This document shows, in pieces, positions 52,251 through 60,989 of a stretch of 64,000 bases of DNA. Each line of letters opens with the position of its first letter. The first letter of the stretch is position 1. Source of the DNA: Kitasatospora sp. NA04385 (lineage in GTDB: Bacteria > Actinomycetota > Actinomycetes > Streptomycetales > Streptomycetaceae). Position numbers and translations under genes: made by a program. The notes below the pieces were generated by a model. The model saw only the letters and a list, made by a program, of their open reading frames with translations, was not told the DNA's origin and ran no database searches. The DNA is taken from assembly GCF_013364235.1 (NCBI RefSeq), contig NZ_CP054919.1, positions 4,252,701 to 4,316,700 on the forward strand, read 5' to 3'.

Positions 52251-52892
52251 TCAGCGCCGCCCGCGGGACTCCACCTCGGCGCGGGCCAGCCAGTCGAGGT
52301 ACCAGGTGCGGAAGTCCGGGGCGAGCTGCGACATCAGCGCGTCCGCGGCGAAGCCGTCCTCCCAGACGCTGCCCCGGTGCGGGCCGGAGACCACCAGCCA
52401 GGAGGAGTAGCCGCAGCCCTGCTCGCCGATCTGCACCGAGCCCGCCGTCATCCGGCGGCGCAGCGTCTCCCACTCGTCGTCCCAGGCCCGGAACGCGGCC
52501 AGGTGGGCCTCCGGGTCGGCGAAGTCCGCCTCCCGGGGCTCGCGGGCGGAGTGCTCCGCGTCCAGCCGTTCGCGCTCCGTCACCGAGAGGAACTCCGCCG
52601 CCAGGTCGGCCGGTTCGTCGTCGTACTGCCCCGGCCAGCCCCAGCCGTCCGGGGTGGCGGCCAGCGGGAACAGGCCGTAGTCCGGGCCCGCGCCGCCCGC
52701 ACCGACCTCGGCCAGGAAAGTGCGGTACTCGGCGGGCAGGGTGACGCCCAAATATCGTTCGGCATCGCGGAGTTGGGATTCGGTCAGCGGGTCGGCCAGG
52801 GCGAAGCCGTGCCGTCCGGAGCCGAAGGCCCGGCCGCGGTGCGGCCGGAGGGCGGTCACCCGGGCCCGGACCCCCGTCCAGTTCGTCGTCAT
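52251..52892 (-). CDS. SMI1/KNR4 family protein
   Basis: 213-aa protein. SMI1_KNR4 core: LTESQLRDAERYLGVTLPAE, then YRTFLAEVGAGGAGPDYGLF, DDEWETLRRRMTAG and GYSSWLVVSGPHRGSVWED. Many bacterial members are immunity proteins against contact-dependent toxins, others are general regulators. No toxin gene adjoins here, so immunity is only a possibility. ATG 52892. Confidence 0.85.
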   Translation of the reverse strand: MTTNWTGVRARVTALRPHRGRAFGSGRHGFALADPLTESQLRDAERYLGVTLPAEYRTFLAEVGAGGAGPDYGLFPLAATPDGWGWPGQYDDEPADLAAEFLSVTERERLDAEHSAREPREADFADPEAHLAAFRAWDDEWETLRRRMTAGSVQIGEQGCGYSSWLVVSGPHRGSVWEDGFAADALMSQLAPDFRTWYLDWLARAEVESRGRR

Positions 52893-52930
52893 GTGGCGGA
52901 CTCTAGGCGAGGGGGCGGCCGGACGGCAGC

Positions 52931-54798
52931 TCAGTTTCCGGGGCAGCCCGGGGCCGCCGGACCGCCCTGCACGTCGGTCGACTTGAGGTAGGCCAGCCGG
53001 TGGTCGTAGCGGATCGGGTAGTAGGCGTCGCAGCCGACCACCAGGGTGCGGTCCTCCGGGGCGTCGCCGTCGATGTTCCGCGCGTAGTAGAAGTCGCCCG
53101 GCACCGGCTCGGCGTCCGCGGCCGGGTACGCCTGCCCGGCCGGGACGGTCGCCGACAGCGGCACCACCTGCTGGACGGGGATCGAGGGGTGCTGCCGGTA
53201 GGCGGCGGCCTCCGGGTAGGCGCGGCCGTACACCGGGATCGAGGCCGCGCCGGGGCGCGGGGTGAGCACCGTCCGGCCGGGGCGGGTGTCGGGGGCGCCG
53301 ACCGAATCGGCGGGGTCGGCGAACCACGCCTTCTGCCCGCCGTACCAGATCGCCGTCCAGCCGTCGGCGGTGTCCGCCACCACGTAGTGGGTGCCGGTGA
53401 CCGCCTTGTCGCGCCAGTCGGCGGCGTCCCGGGTGCCGCCGTTCAGCAGCGGGGCGTCGGCGGACGGGCCGGTGCGCAGGTAGACGAAGTTCTCCGGGCG
53501 ATCCGAAGTGCCGTTCACCGGAGGGCGGTTGGTGTCGAACGCGGGGGAGACGGTGACCACCGCGCCGACGGCGGGCCGTCCGGCCGGGCCGGGCAGCGGG
53601 GCGCCCAGCAGCTCCAGGTAGTGCGCCCAGTCCCAGAAGGTGCCCGGGTCCCAGTGCATCCCGGCCACGTTCGCCTGCACCGGCCCGGGGACGTCGTCGT
53701 GCCCGAGGACGTGCTCCCGGTCCAGCGGGATGCCGTAGCGCGCCGCCAGGTGCCGTACCAGCGCGGCGGAGGACTGGTACAGCTGCTCGGAGTACCAGGT
53801 CGGCCGGTCCTTCGGGAAGGCGTAGCCCTCGTGCTCGATGCCGATGCCGTGCATGTTGAAGGTCTTGTTCCCGGCGTGCCAGGCGACGTCCCGGTTGGCC
53901 ACCAGCTGGGTGACGTGCCCGTCCGAGGAGCGCACCAGGTAGTGTGCGCTGGCCTGGCTGCGGGGGTTGGCGAAGGCGGCCAGCGAGCCGTCGTAGCCGC
54001 CCTCGGTGTCGTGCAGCACGACGTACCGGATCCGCTGGCCGTCGTCCGGGCGGTTCGCCCTGGTGTAGTTCCCGTACGAGGTCGGGTCCTTCGGGTCGGT
54101 CAGGGCGTACGCGGCCGGGCGGACGTCGCAGTCCAGACCGGCCGGGCAGTCCGCGGCGGCGTCGGCGGCGCGGGGCGCCGGGCGGTCCGGCCGGTCGGGC
54201 GCACGGCGGGCGCGGCGGCCAGCCGGACGTGCTGGCCGTCGGCGGTGGTGCGCTCGGCGCCGGTGCGCAGGGTCGCGAACACCCGGTCGGCGAACGGGTT
54301 CCGCTCGTCGCCGCCGCCGAACCCGGCCACCGTTCGGTACCAGTCGCCCGGGTCGGCGCTCACGGCCCGGCCGGACTCCCGCTGGTCGTGCGCGAGCAGC
54401 GCGGCGGCGGCGCGGAGGTTCTGCGCCGGGTCGGCCGCGACCTGCCCGGCGGGGCGGCCGATCAGCGCGGCGGCCGCGTCCAGGGTGTGCAGCCACGGGC
54501 CGTCCGATCCGGCCGGGACGGCGGCCGGGTCGACCCGGGTCAGCCCGGTCACTCCGTGGTTGCCGGTGGTGCTCGGCTCGCCGCCGTGCGACTCCCACCT
54601 GGTCTGCTGGTAGGCCAGCGCCAGCAGCAGGCCCTCCGGGACGTGGAACTCCGCCGCGGCGGCGGCGAACCGGAGTTGCAGCCGGCCGTCGGCGGGCGGG
54701 CGGCCGGTGGCGGTGGCGGTGGCCGGGGCCGCGCCCAGGGCGGCGGCGACCAGGGCCGTTGCGGCGGCCGCGACGGCGGCCCGGGGCATCCGGATCAC
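52931..54798 (-). pseudogene. Secreted N-acetylmuramoyl-L-alanine amidase with apparent frameshift
   Basis: Two overlapping frames make one protein. The N-terminal frame (54798 down to about 54190) has a signal peptide and a lysozyme-like domain: LQLRFAAAAAEFHVPEGLL, then WLHTLDAAAALIGRP. A different frame (about 54240 down to 52931) has the amidase_2 domain: IRYVVLHDTEGGYDGSLAAF, WHAGNKTFNMHGIGIEHEGY and EHVLGHDDVPGP, giving the three zinc His ligands. It then has SH3-like repeats. Joining needs a -1 shift near 54180-54240 in the linker; no slippery heptamer is seen. It is a genuine frameshift mutation or a base missing from the sequence. It would otherwise cut wall amide bonds. Confidence 0.75.
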
Positions 54799-54918
54799 CG
54801 GTGACCTCCCTGCGGTGGGTGCCCGCGGACGTTCGCACGGGTGGTCGCGACGCTACCGGCCGGGCCCGGCCGGACGGCGCTGCGACCCGCGCCCGGACGG
54901 GTGGCCGTCCCGCGGGCC

Positions 54919-55200
54919 TCAGCCCCGGCGGCGCAGCAGGGCGGCCCGGGCCCGCAGCAGCGCGGGCACCAGCAGGTAGACCACGGCGGGGACGACCAGG
55001 CCGGTGATGACCAGCACCCGCAGCGGCACGGCCAGGCCCGCCAGCGGGGGGCCGAGCAGGACCTGGGCGAGCGTGATCGCCGGGTAGACGGCCAGCCAGG
55101 TGAGCAGGGCGCGGACGTGCACGGAGGGGACGGCCTGCGGCGCGGCGGTGGCGGTGACGGCGGTGGTGACGGTCGAGGGCGCGGTGGCGGTGATCGGCAT
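54919..55200 (-). CDS. Small two- to three-TM membrane protein
   Basis: 93-aa protein. The Thr/Ala-rich N-terminus leads to hydrophobic helices LLTWLAVYPAITLAQVLLG, LRVLVITGLVVPAVVYLLV and a basic tail, LLRARAALLRRRG. The ATG is at 55200. The strong promoter TTGACA-17 bp-TTACTT lies 70 bp upstream, with a TetR-type operator in its spacer, so it is the probable target of the divergent TetR. Function unknown. Confidence 0.7.
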   Translation of the reverse strand: MPITATAPSTVTTAVTATAAPQAVPSVHVRALLTWLAVYPAITLAQVLLGPPLAGLAVPLRVLVITGLVVPAVVYLLVPALLRARAALLRRRG

Positions 55201-55276
55201 GGGGGCGCTTCCTGTTCGTCTTCATCGGGAGGTCCGTCGGGAGGTTCGTCGGCAGGGAGGTGCGGCGGCTGGTCGA

Positions 55277-55347
55277 AAGTAACCAACCAACCAGTTGGGT
55301 GTCAACTATCCAGTTGGTTGGCGGGCGGGGCCGCTCCGTCCTAGGCT
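55277..55347. promoter_or_regulatory. Divergent promoters with paired CCAACC/GGTTGG operators
   Basis: Minus strand: -35 TTGACA (55300-55305), 17-bp spacer, -10 TTACTT (55277-55282). Plus strand: -35 TTGGCG (55318-55323), 18-bp spacer, -10 TAGGCT (55342-55347), 6 bases before the TetR ATG. CCAACCAACCAGTTGG (55283-55298) fills the first spacer, and CCAGTTGGTTGG (55310-55321) overlaps the second -35. Confidence 0.7.
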
Positions 55348-55353
55348 GACCGC

Positions 55354-55947
55354 ATGACCCAGGACCCGACCTCCACCAAGCAACGGCTCCTCTCCGCCGC
55401 CCGGGAGGAGTTCGCCGCGCACGGGATCGCGGGCGCCCGCGTGGACCGCATCGCCGAACTCGCCGGCGTCAACAAGGAGCGCATCTACGGCTACTTCGGC
55501 AGCAAGCAGAAGCTCTTCGACCAGGTGGTCTCGCTGGCCCTGGACGAACTCGCCGAGGCCGTCCCGCTGCGCCCCGGCGACGACCCCGCCGAGTACGTGG
55601 GCCGGGTGTACGACTTCCACCGCGCCAACCCCGCCCTGGTGCGGCTCTCGCTCTGGGAGGGCCTGCACTACCGCGACGACGCCCTGCCCCGCGAGGAGCG
55701 CCGGGCCACCCACTACGAGCGGAAGGCCGCCGCGCTCGCCGAGACCTTCGGCACCGAGGTCTCCGCGCAGGTCACCACCTGCCTGCTGGGCCTGATCGCG
55801 CTGGCCGCCTGGCCCAGCGCGGTGCCCCAGATGTCCCGGCTGATCCTCGGCGCCGGGCCCCGGCCCGAACCCGACCTGCGCGCCCACCTGGTGGAGTTCG
55901 CCCGGCGCGCGGTCGCCGACTCCCTCCCGGCCGCGGGGAGCGCCTGA
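55354..55947 (+). CDS. TetR family transcriptional regulator
   Basis: 197-aa repressor. HTH: RLLSAAREEFAAHGIAGARV, then RIAELAGVNKERIYGYFGSK (residues 10-55). The C-terminus is of TetR_C_35-like type. The promoter places transcription start at the ATG, so it is likely leaderless; no ribosome site is present. It probably represses itself and the divergent membrane gene by the shared operators. Confidence 0.9.
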   Translation: MTQDPTSTKQRLLSAAREEFAAHGIAGARVDRIAELAGVNKERIYGYFGSKQKLFDQVVSLALDELAEAVPLRPGDDPAEYVGRVYDFHRANPALVRLSLWEGLHYRDDALPREERRATHYERKAAALAETFGTEVSAQVTTCLLGLIALAAWPSAVPQMSRLILGAGPRPEPDLRAHLVEFARRAVADSLPAAGSA

Positions 55948-56025
55948 CCGGGGCGCGCGCACGACGTGCCGGTGCCCCCGGAGCGGCCCCGGGACCGGCG
56001 GCCCGGCCCGGCGGCTGAGCCCGCG

Positions 56026-56427
56026 CTACTCCCGGCCCGGTGGCTGCTCGGAGCCCGGCGGCTGCTCGGGGCCGGCCGCGCGGAGGGTCTCCTCCACGGT
56101 GACCCGAACGATCCGGTCCCGCTCGGCCGGGCCGAGCCCGGCGTCCCGCCCGCCGTCCCGGTCGAGCTCGACCCGGACCAGCCGGGTCACCACGTCCGGC
56201 CGCGGGGCCCGGCCCTCCTTCCGGCGGTCCTGGTAGACCGTCCAGGCCAGGGTGGCGACGCTGACGATCAGCGACCCGAGCGAGACCGGGTCGAAGTACC
56301 GCTCGGGCCGGTCCGCCGCCCCGCGGGCGTGCAGGGCCGCTTCGACGTCGGTGGCGAGGGCGGGCGTGCGCCGCGTGGCCAGGCGCCGCGCCGCGGCTCG
56401 GGCGCCCGCTTCGACCGGGTGCGTCAT
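56026..56427 (-). CDS. Small membrane protein partnered with CHAT-STAND gene
   Basis: 133-aa protein. The N-terminal 45 residues are Ala/Arg-rich helix (EAGARAAARRLATRRTPALA). One TM helix (SLGSLIVSVATLAWTVYQ, about 49-66) is followed by a basic DRRKEGR and a mixed C-terminal domain (VTRLVRVELDRDGGRDAGLG), ending in Pro/Gly/Glu. The ATG at 56427 has AAGGAG and lies 20 bp after the CHAT gene stop, so the two form an operon. Possible effector, anchor or substrate of the CHAT protease (inference). Confidence 0.7.
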   Translation of the reverse strand: MTHPVEAGARAAARRLATRRTPALATDVEAALHARGAADRPERYFDPVSLGSLIVSVATLAWTVYQDRRKEGRAPRPDVVTRLVRVELDRDGGRDAGLGPAERDRIVRVTVEETLRAAGPEQPPGSEQPPGRE

Positions 56428-56447
56428 GGGACGGGTCTCCTTCCGGG

Positions 56448-59400
56448 TCAGTCGGTGGGTTCCGGTTCGGGGCAGACCTGCTCGCGGACGGCGGCCGGGA
56501 GCGGCTCGCCGGTGACCTCCCGCCACACCTCCTCCAGGGCCGCCGACCCGAGCGCCGCCACCAGGCGCCGCAGGTGCCAGGGCGCCGGCCCGGTCGCGGG
56601 GTGGGGGAACTCGGCGAAGCAGGCCACGCACCTGACCATCCAGGCCAGGGCCTCCCGCTGGGCGCCCCACTGCTCGAAGAGCAGGCCGAGCTGCCCGTAG
56701 CTGGCGGCCATGCCGGGCAGGATGCGCAGCTCCTCCTTGATCGCCAGGGACTTGCGGTGCCACTCCCAGGCCTCCTCCAGCCGTCCCTGCAACTGGGCGA
56801 TGATGCCCAGCTGGTGGTAGCTGCGGGCCATGCCCGGCAGGTTGCCCAGCTCCTCCTTGATCGCCAGCGACCTGCGGTGCCACTCCTCGGCCTCCGCCAG
56901 CCGCCCCCACTCCTGGGCCACCCGGCCGAGCTGGTGGTAGCTGCTGGCCATGCCGGGCAGGTTGCCCAGCTCCTCCTCCATGGCCAGCGACTTGCGGTAC
57001 CAGTCCTCGGCCTCCTCCAGCCGCTCGCCGAGCTGGGCGACGATGCCGAGCTGGTGGTAGCTGCTGGCCATCCCCGGCAGGTTGCCCAGTTCCTCCATGA
57101 TGGCCAGCGACTTCCGGTACCACTCCCTGGCCTCCTCCAGCCGCCCCCACCCCTGGGCGACGATGCCCAGCTGGTGGTAACTGCCCGCCATCCCCGGCAG
57201 GTTGCCCAGCTCCTCCTTGATCGCCAGCGACCTGCGGTGCCACTCCTCGGCCTCCGCCAGCTCCCCCCGGTCCTCGGCGACCATGCCCAGCTGGTGGTAG
57301 CTGCCCGCCATCCCCGGCAGGTCCCCCAGCTCCTCCTCGATGGCCAGGCACTTGCGGTACCACTGCTCGGCCTCCGCCAGCCGTCCCCGGTCCTGGGCGA
57401 CGATGCCCAGCTGGTGGTAGCTGGTGGCCATCCCGTGCCGGTTGCCCCTCTCCTCCTCGATGGCCATGGACTGCCGGTACCACTCCCCGGCCTCCGCCAG
57501 CCGCCCCCGGACCTGCGCCACGATGCCCAGCTGGTGGTAGCTGGTGGAGAGGTGGCCGCGCTGCCAGTCGCTGGTCGGCTGCTCGCGCAGCGCCTGCAGG
57601 ATGTCCCGGTAGGTGCTCTCGGCCTGGTCGAGCCGGTGCGCGTCGATCTGCCGGCTGGCCTCGGACCCGACCAGGAACATCCACAGCGCGCCCGCCGGGG
57701 TGTCCAGGAGCGGCGGGGTGCCGTCGGAGTCCTCGACGGCGACCCGCACCCGGTCGACCCAGCCGCGCGCCTCGACGAACAGCCCCCGGATGTCCCAGTA
57801 GGCGTCCAGCGGGATCACCACGCGGACGGCCTGCTCCCACAGGCCGTGGTCGAGGGCGTAGCCGAGCAGGTTGCCCAGCGTCCGCCGCTGGAGGTCGATC
57901 AGGGCGACCGCGAACTGGGCGTTCCCGCCCGTCAACTGCCGCTCCAGCCACACCGAGAGGTCGGTGTAGGCGTTCAGCAGGGCGAGGGTGGCCGCCCGGC
58001 GCTGCCCGCCGTGGCCGTCCGGCTCCTCGTGGCGCCACCGGGCGGCGAGGTAGGCGGGCAGCGCCGGGTGGATGCGGTACATGCCGCCGCCCAGTTCGGT
58101 GAGCAGCCCGATCTCCACCGCGCGCCGCAGCAGCCGGTGCCAGTCCTCCGCGGTGCAGCCCCGGAAGCGTTCGGGGACCGCCGGGTCCTGCGAGAGGAGC
58201 CCCAGCACGTCGGCGTCGGCGACGCCGTGGAACAGGCTGAGCGCGGTCATCCTCCGCTGGTCTGCGGCGGGCAGGTGGTCGAAGGAGTAGGCGATCCCGG
58301 CGGACAGCGAGCCGCTCTCGTGCTCCGGCAGCGGATCGGTGCCCTGGAGCCCGGCCAGCAGGTCCTGCGGATCGCGGGCGTCCAGGTGCGGCAGCACGAT
58401 CCGCATGCTGTCGGGGTGCCCGGCCAGCCACTGCATGAGCTCGCCGAACGAGCGCTGCTCGCGCCGCCGCCCGGCCCGCGGGTAGGGGGCGAGCAGCAGC
58501 TCGGCGTACTGGGTGGCCTCCTCGGCCTCCAGGCCGGGGACCTCGATCCGGCGCACCTCGCCGAGCCAGGTCTCGGGGGTGCGGCTGGTGATGACGACCG
58601 CGCTCCGGCCGTCCCGGGCGACGTGCTCCAGGAAGCCGCGCAGGGCGCCGCGGTCCTCCTCGCTCAGGGCGGGGGTGGCGGCGGTCGGGTCGGGCATGGT
58701 GTGGACGGACTCGAAGTTGTCCCAGAGCAGCAGCAGCCGCCGGGTCGCCAGCAGGTCCTCGACCACGGCCCGCCGCTCCGCCGGGTCCTGGAGGCGGGCG
58801 AACTGGGCGCCGTACACGTGCAGGCCGATGTCGGTGACCACGCCGTCCAGCCCGAAGGAGGCCACGCCGGGCTTGAAGGAGTGCCAGAGCACCCACTCGG
58901 GCCGGTCGACCGCCCCGGTGTCCCGGCACCAGCGGCCGAACGCCCGGGCCAGCTCGGTCTTCCCCACGCCCCCCGGGCCGTGCAGCACCACCACGCGCTG
59001 CAGCCGGGCGGCCACGTCCAGGGTGTACAGCAGCCCGTCCCGGCCGACGAACGCGCCCGCCGGGGCCAGCCCCTCGGCGGGGCCGGCCCCGCCCGCCGGG
59101 CGCTCGCGGATCCGGTCCAGGACCGCCCCGAGCGACTCCTCGCCCGCCCGCTCGGTGCGCAGCCCGGGGAAGGACACCTCGCTGCGCGCGTACAGCACCG
59201 GCACCATCCAGTCGGCCAGCGGCAGCAGGCCCTTGGGCGAGGGGCGCCGGTCGTGCTCGGCGAGGCGCAGGCGGCCGGCGGCCACCGCGTCGGCCACCCG
59301 GTCACCGGCGAACAGCCGCTCGTAGAAGGCCGCCATGAACTCGGCCGCGGCCACCGCGTACACGCTGTACGCCATCGCGACGACCGCCCCGGCGCCCTCC

Positions 59401-60374
59401 TGCAGCAGCCGGGTCGCCACCGCCGCCTCCAGCTGCGAGCCGATCACCGCGGACTGGCAGGCGTTCAGGATCACCACCGGCACCCGGGCCCGTGCCAGCA
59501 CCCGCGCCACCTGCTCGACCGGCACCAGGTCCGCGCCGCCGCCCGGCCGCTCGAACGCCAGCATCCCGCGCGGGCCGGGGCCGGTGAAGGTCAGCGCGTT
59601 CCAGCCGCTCGCCGGCCCGGCCGGCTCGCCGAAGACCCCGTGCCCGTCGAAGTGCACGATCTGGAACGGCCGGCCCGCCGCCCGGGCCTCCGCCAGCACC
59701 TCGCCGAGCCGCTCCAGGGTCGGCGGGCGCAGCACCACCAGCTCCACGCTCCCGCGCACCGCCTCCAGCCGGTGCAGCAGCGGCCGGGCGATCATCCGGT
59801 AGCCCACGTCCGCCTCGCCGTGCGGACGGGAGATGACCATCAGCACCCGCAGCCGCGAACCCCCGACCGTGAAGACCTCGCCCAGCTCCGCCGAGGGCAG
59901 GCTGCGGGTCACCGCGACCCGGTCCAGCGCGACCGGCGTCGGCCGGCCCGGGTCGGCCATCAGCTCCCACGGCAGCCCGAGCAGCTGCGGCGTCCGGGAG
60001 CGCAGCACGATCTCCAGCGACCCGCCGCCGGTCCGCGCCCGCGCCCTGGCCCGCACGTAGGCGCTCCTGGCCGGCCCCGCCCCGAACAGCGCCTCGAACA
60101 CCCGGGCCCCCCACTCCGGCAGCCGCCCGGCGATCCGCGGCCCGCGCTCGCTGTACACCCCGAACGGGGCCCGCAGGTACTCCTCCAGGTACCACCGCAG
60201 GTCGTCCAGCGCCCGGGCGTCCAACGGCCACTCCAGCGGAACCGGCTCACCCACCTGGCTCGGGAACGCCTCCCCGCCGCGCCACTCGGACACCACGACC
60301 AGGCCGTCCGCGGTCAGCTCCACCAGCAGTCGCTCCACCCCGGCCCCCATCCCCAGCAATTGCGGACAACCCAT
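56448..60374 (-). CDS. CHAT protease / NB-ARC / TPR STAND protein
   Basis: About 1308 aa. N-terminal CHAT caspase-like peptidase (to about 390) with His in VHFDGHGVFGEP (about 245) and Cys in VVILNACQSAVIG (about 305), so catalytic residues are intact. STAND NTPase (about 440-830): P-loop HGPGGVGKTELARAFG (about 465-480), Walker B LLLLWDNFES, sensor VVITSRTPETW, winged-helix region. C-terminal TPR sensor with seven near-identical 40-aa repeats plus a diverged eighth (SYHQLGIVAQ..., from about 945 to 1260). The architecture is that of ligand-triggered conflict or defence proteins: TPR binding releases nucleotide-driven oligomerisation and protease activation. Start uncertain among ATG 60374, ATG 60350 and GTG 60338. 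Confidence 0.9.
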   Translation of the reverse strand: MGCPQLLGMGAGVERLLVELTADGLVVVSEWRGGEAFPSQVGEPVPLEWPLDARALDDLRWYLEEYLRAPFGVYSERGPRIAGRLPEWGARVFEALFGAGPARSAYVRARARARTGGGSLEIVLRSRTPQLLGLPWELMADPGRPTPVALDRVAVTRSLPSAELGEVFTVGGSRLRVLMVISRPHGEADVGYRMIARPLLHRLEAVRGSVELVVLRPPTLERLGEVLAEARAAGRPFQIVHFDGHGVFGEPAGPASGWNALTFTGPGPRGMLAFERPGGGADLVPVEQVARVLARARVPVVILNACQSAVIGSQLEAAVATRLLQEGAGAVVAMAYSVYAVAAAEFMAAFYERLFAGDRVADAVAAGRLRLAEHDRRPSPKGLLPLADWMVPVLYARSEVSFPGLRTERAGEESLGAVLDRIRERPAGGAGPAEGLAPAGAFVGRDGLLYTLDVAARLQRVVVLHGPGGVGKTELARAFGRWCRDTGAVDRPEWVLWHSFKPGVASFGLDGVVTDIGLHVYGAQFARLQDPAERRAVVEDLLATRRLLLLWDNFESVHTMPDPTAATPALSEEDRGALRGFLEHVARDGRSAVVITSRTPETWLGEVRRIEVPGLEAEEATQYAELLLAPYPRAGRRREQRSFGELMQWLAGHPDSMRIVLPHLDARDPQDLLAGLQGTDPLPEHESGSLSAGIAYSFDHLPAADQRRMTALSLFHGVADADVLGLLSQDPAVPERFRGCTAEDWHRLLRRAVEIGLLTELGGGMYRIHPALPAYLAARWRHEEPDGHGGQRRAATLALLNAYTDLSVWLERQLTGGNAQFAVALIDLQRRTLGNLLGYALDHGLWEQAVRVVIPLDAYWDIRGLFVEARGWVDRVRVAVEDSDGTPPLLDTPAGALWMFLVGSEASRQIDAHRLDQAESTYRDILQALREQPTSDWQRGHLSTSYHQLGIVAQVRGRLAEAGEWYRQSMAIEEERGNRHGMATSYHQLGIVAQDRGRLAEAEQWYRKCLAIEEELGDLPGMAGSYHQLGMVAEDRGELAEAEEWHRRSLAIKEELGNLPGMAGSYHQLGIVAQGWGRLEEAREWYRKSLAIMEELGNLPGMASSYHQLGIVAQLGERLEEAEDWYRKSLAMEEELGNLPGMASSYHQLGRVAQEWGRLAEAEEWHRRSLAIKEELGNLPGMARSYHQLGIIAQLQGRLEEAWEWHRKSLAIKEELRILPGMAASYGQLGLLFEQWGAQREALAWMVRCVACFAEFPHPATGPAPWHLRRLVAALGSAALEEVWREVTGEPLPAAVREQVCPEPEPTD
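56703..57542 (-). repeat. Seven 120-bp tandem repeats encoding TPR units (eighth diverged)
   Basis: The unit boundary codons for Ser-Tyr-His-Gln recur every 120 bp exactly (minus-strand anchors at 57540, 57420, 57300, 57180, 57060, 56940, 56820, with a diverged copy at 56700). Units 3 and 6 share WHRRSLAIKEELGNLPGMA unchanged, so DNA-level duplication or gene conversion is recent. Confidence 0.92.
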
Positions 60375-60511
60375 CAATTACCCACCCGAGCCGGTGAGTA
60401 GTGACCGGTTCCCGCCCCTGCCGGAAGAACACCCGCACTGCCCGCACCGTGCGCGCGGGGGAGACGGACGGGCGTACCACTGCCATTGGCGTACCGGGCC
60501 CGCCGCACACG

Positions 60512-60547
60512 GAAGAGGCCCCGGAGCTGCTGCTCCGGAGCCTCTTC
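60512..60547 (-). terminator. Terminator of tRNA cluster
   Basis: 16-bp stem, GAAGAGGCCCCGGAGC (60512-60527) with 60532-60547, one mismatch, TGCT loop, lying 7 bases past the tRNA-Phe 3' end on the minus strand. Confidence 0.88.
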
Positions 60548-60554
60548 ACTGCTG

Positions 60555-60628
60555 TGGCCAGGGCCGGGGTCGAACCGGCGACCTTCCGCTTTTCAGGCGG
60601 ACGCTCGTACCAACTGAGCTACCTGGCC
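60555..60628 (-). tRNA. tRNA-Phe (GAA)
   Basis: 74 nt; acceptor GGCCAGG/CCTGGCC plus discriminator A, anticodon loop CTGAAAA giving GAA, T arm GGTTCGACCCC. 3' CCA is not encoded. Last of three tRNAs read on the minus strand. Confidence 0.95.
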
Positions 60629-60655
60629 GTACTGCACCGCCTCTTGCGAGACGAG

Positions 60656-60729
60656 CGATCCCGACGGGACTTGAACCCGCGACCTCCACCTTGACAGGGT
60701 GGCGAGCTAACCAACTGCTCCACGGGACC
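60656..60729 (-). tRNA. tRNA-Asp (GTC)
   Basis: Same 74-nt sequence as 39406-39479, with loop CTGTCAA and anticodon GTC. Lies between tRNA-Glu and tRNA-Phe. Confidence 0.95.
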
Positions 60730-60771
60730 TCATGCGGATCGCTCCGCACAGGACCTTACTACGGTACTGCG

Positions 60772-60844
60772 TACCCCCAACGGGATTCGAACCCGTGCTA
60801 CCGCCTTGAAAGGGCGGCGTCCTGGGCCACTAGACGATGAGGGC
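60772..60844 (-). tRNA. tRNA-Glu (TTC)
   Basis: 73 nt; the anticodon stem CCGCC/GGCGG encloses CTTTCAA with anticodon TTC. Acceptor GCCCTCA pairs with TGGGGGT through two G-U pairs. T arm GGTTCGAATCC. First of the three-tRNA unit. Confidence 0.93.
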
Positions 60845-60989
60845 TTGCGGCCCTTCCGGCCGGATCATCCGGCGTTCGGGGACGTCGAGAAGCATATGGG
60901 ATGCCGGGCGGGAACGCCAAAACGGTTTCCGGTGGTCGGCGCGGCGCGATGTGGCGCGGCGCGGCGCGGGTGGTCGGGAGGGGCGGGGG

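Noticed and set aside
54160-54260. Programmed -1 ribosomal frameshift in the amidase gene
   Set aside because: No X-XXY-YYZ heptamer and no obvious downstream pseudoknot; mutation or sequence error is simpler.
54100-54798. Independent short secreted protein ending at 54100
   Set aside because: Its last 40 residues become Arg/Pro-rich as expected after a frameshift, and the amidase domain continues at once in another frame.
56574-60401. Plus-strand frame of 1275 residues opposite the CHAT gene
   Set aside because: Pro/Arg/Gln/Leu-rich antisense frame in high-GC DNA, with no domain, while the minus strand encodes a clear CHAT-STAND-TPR protein.
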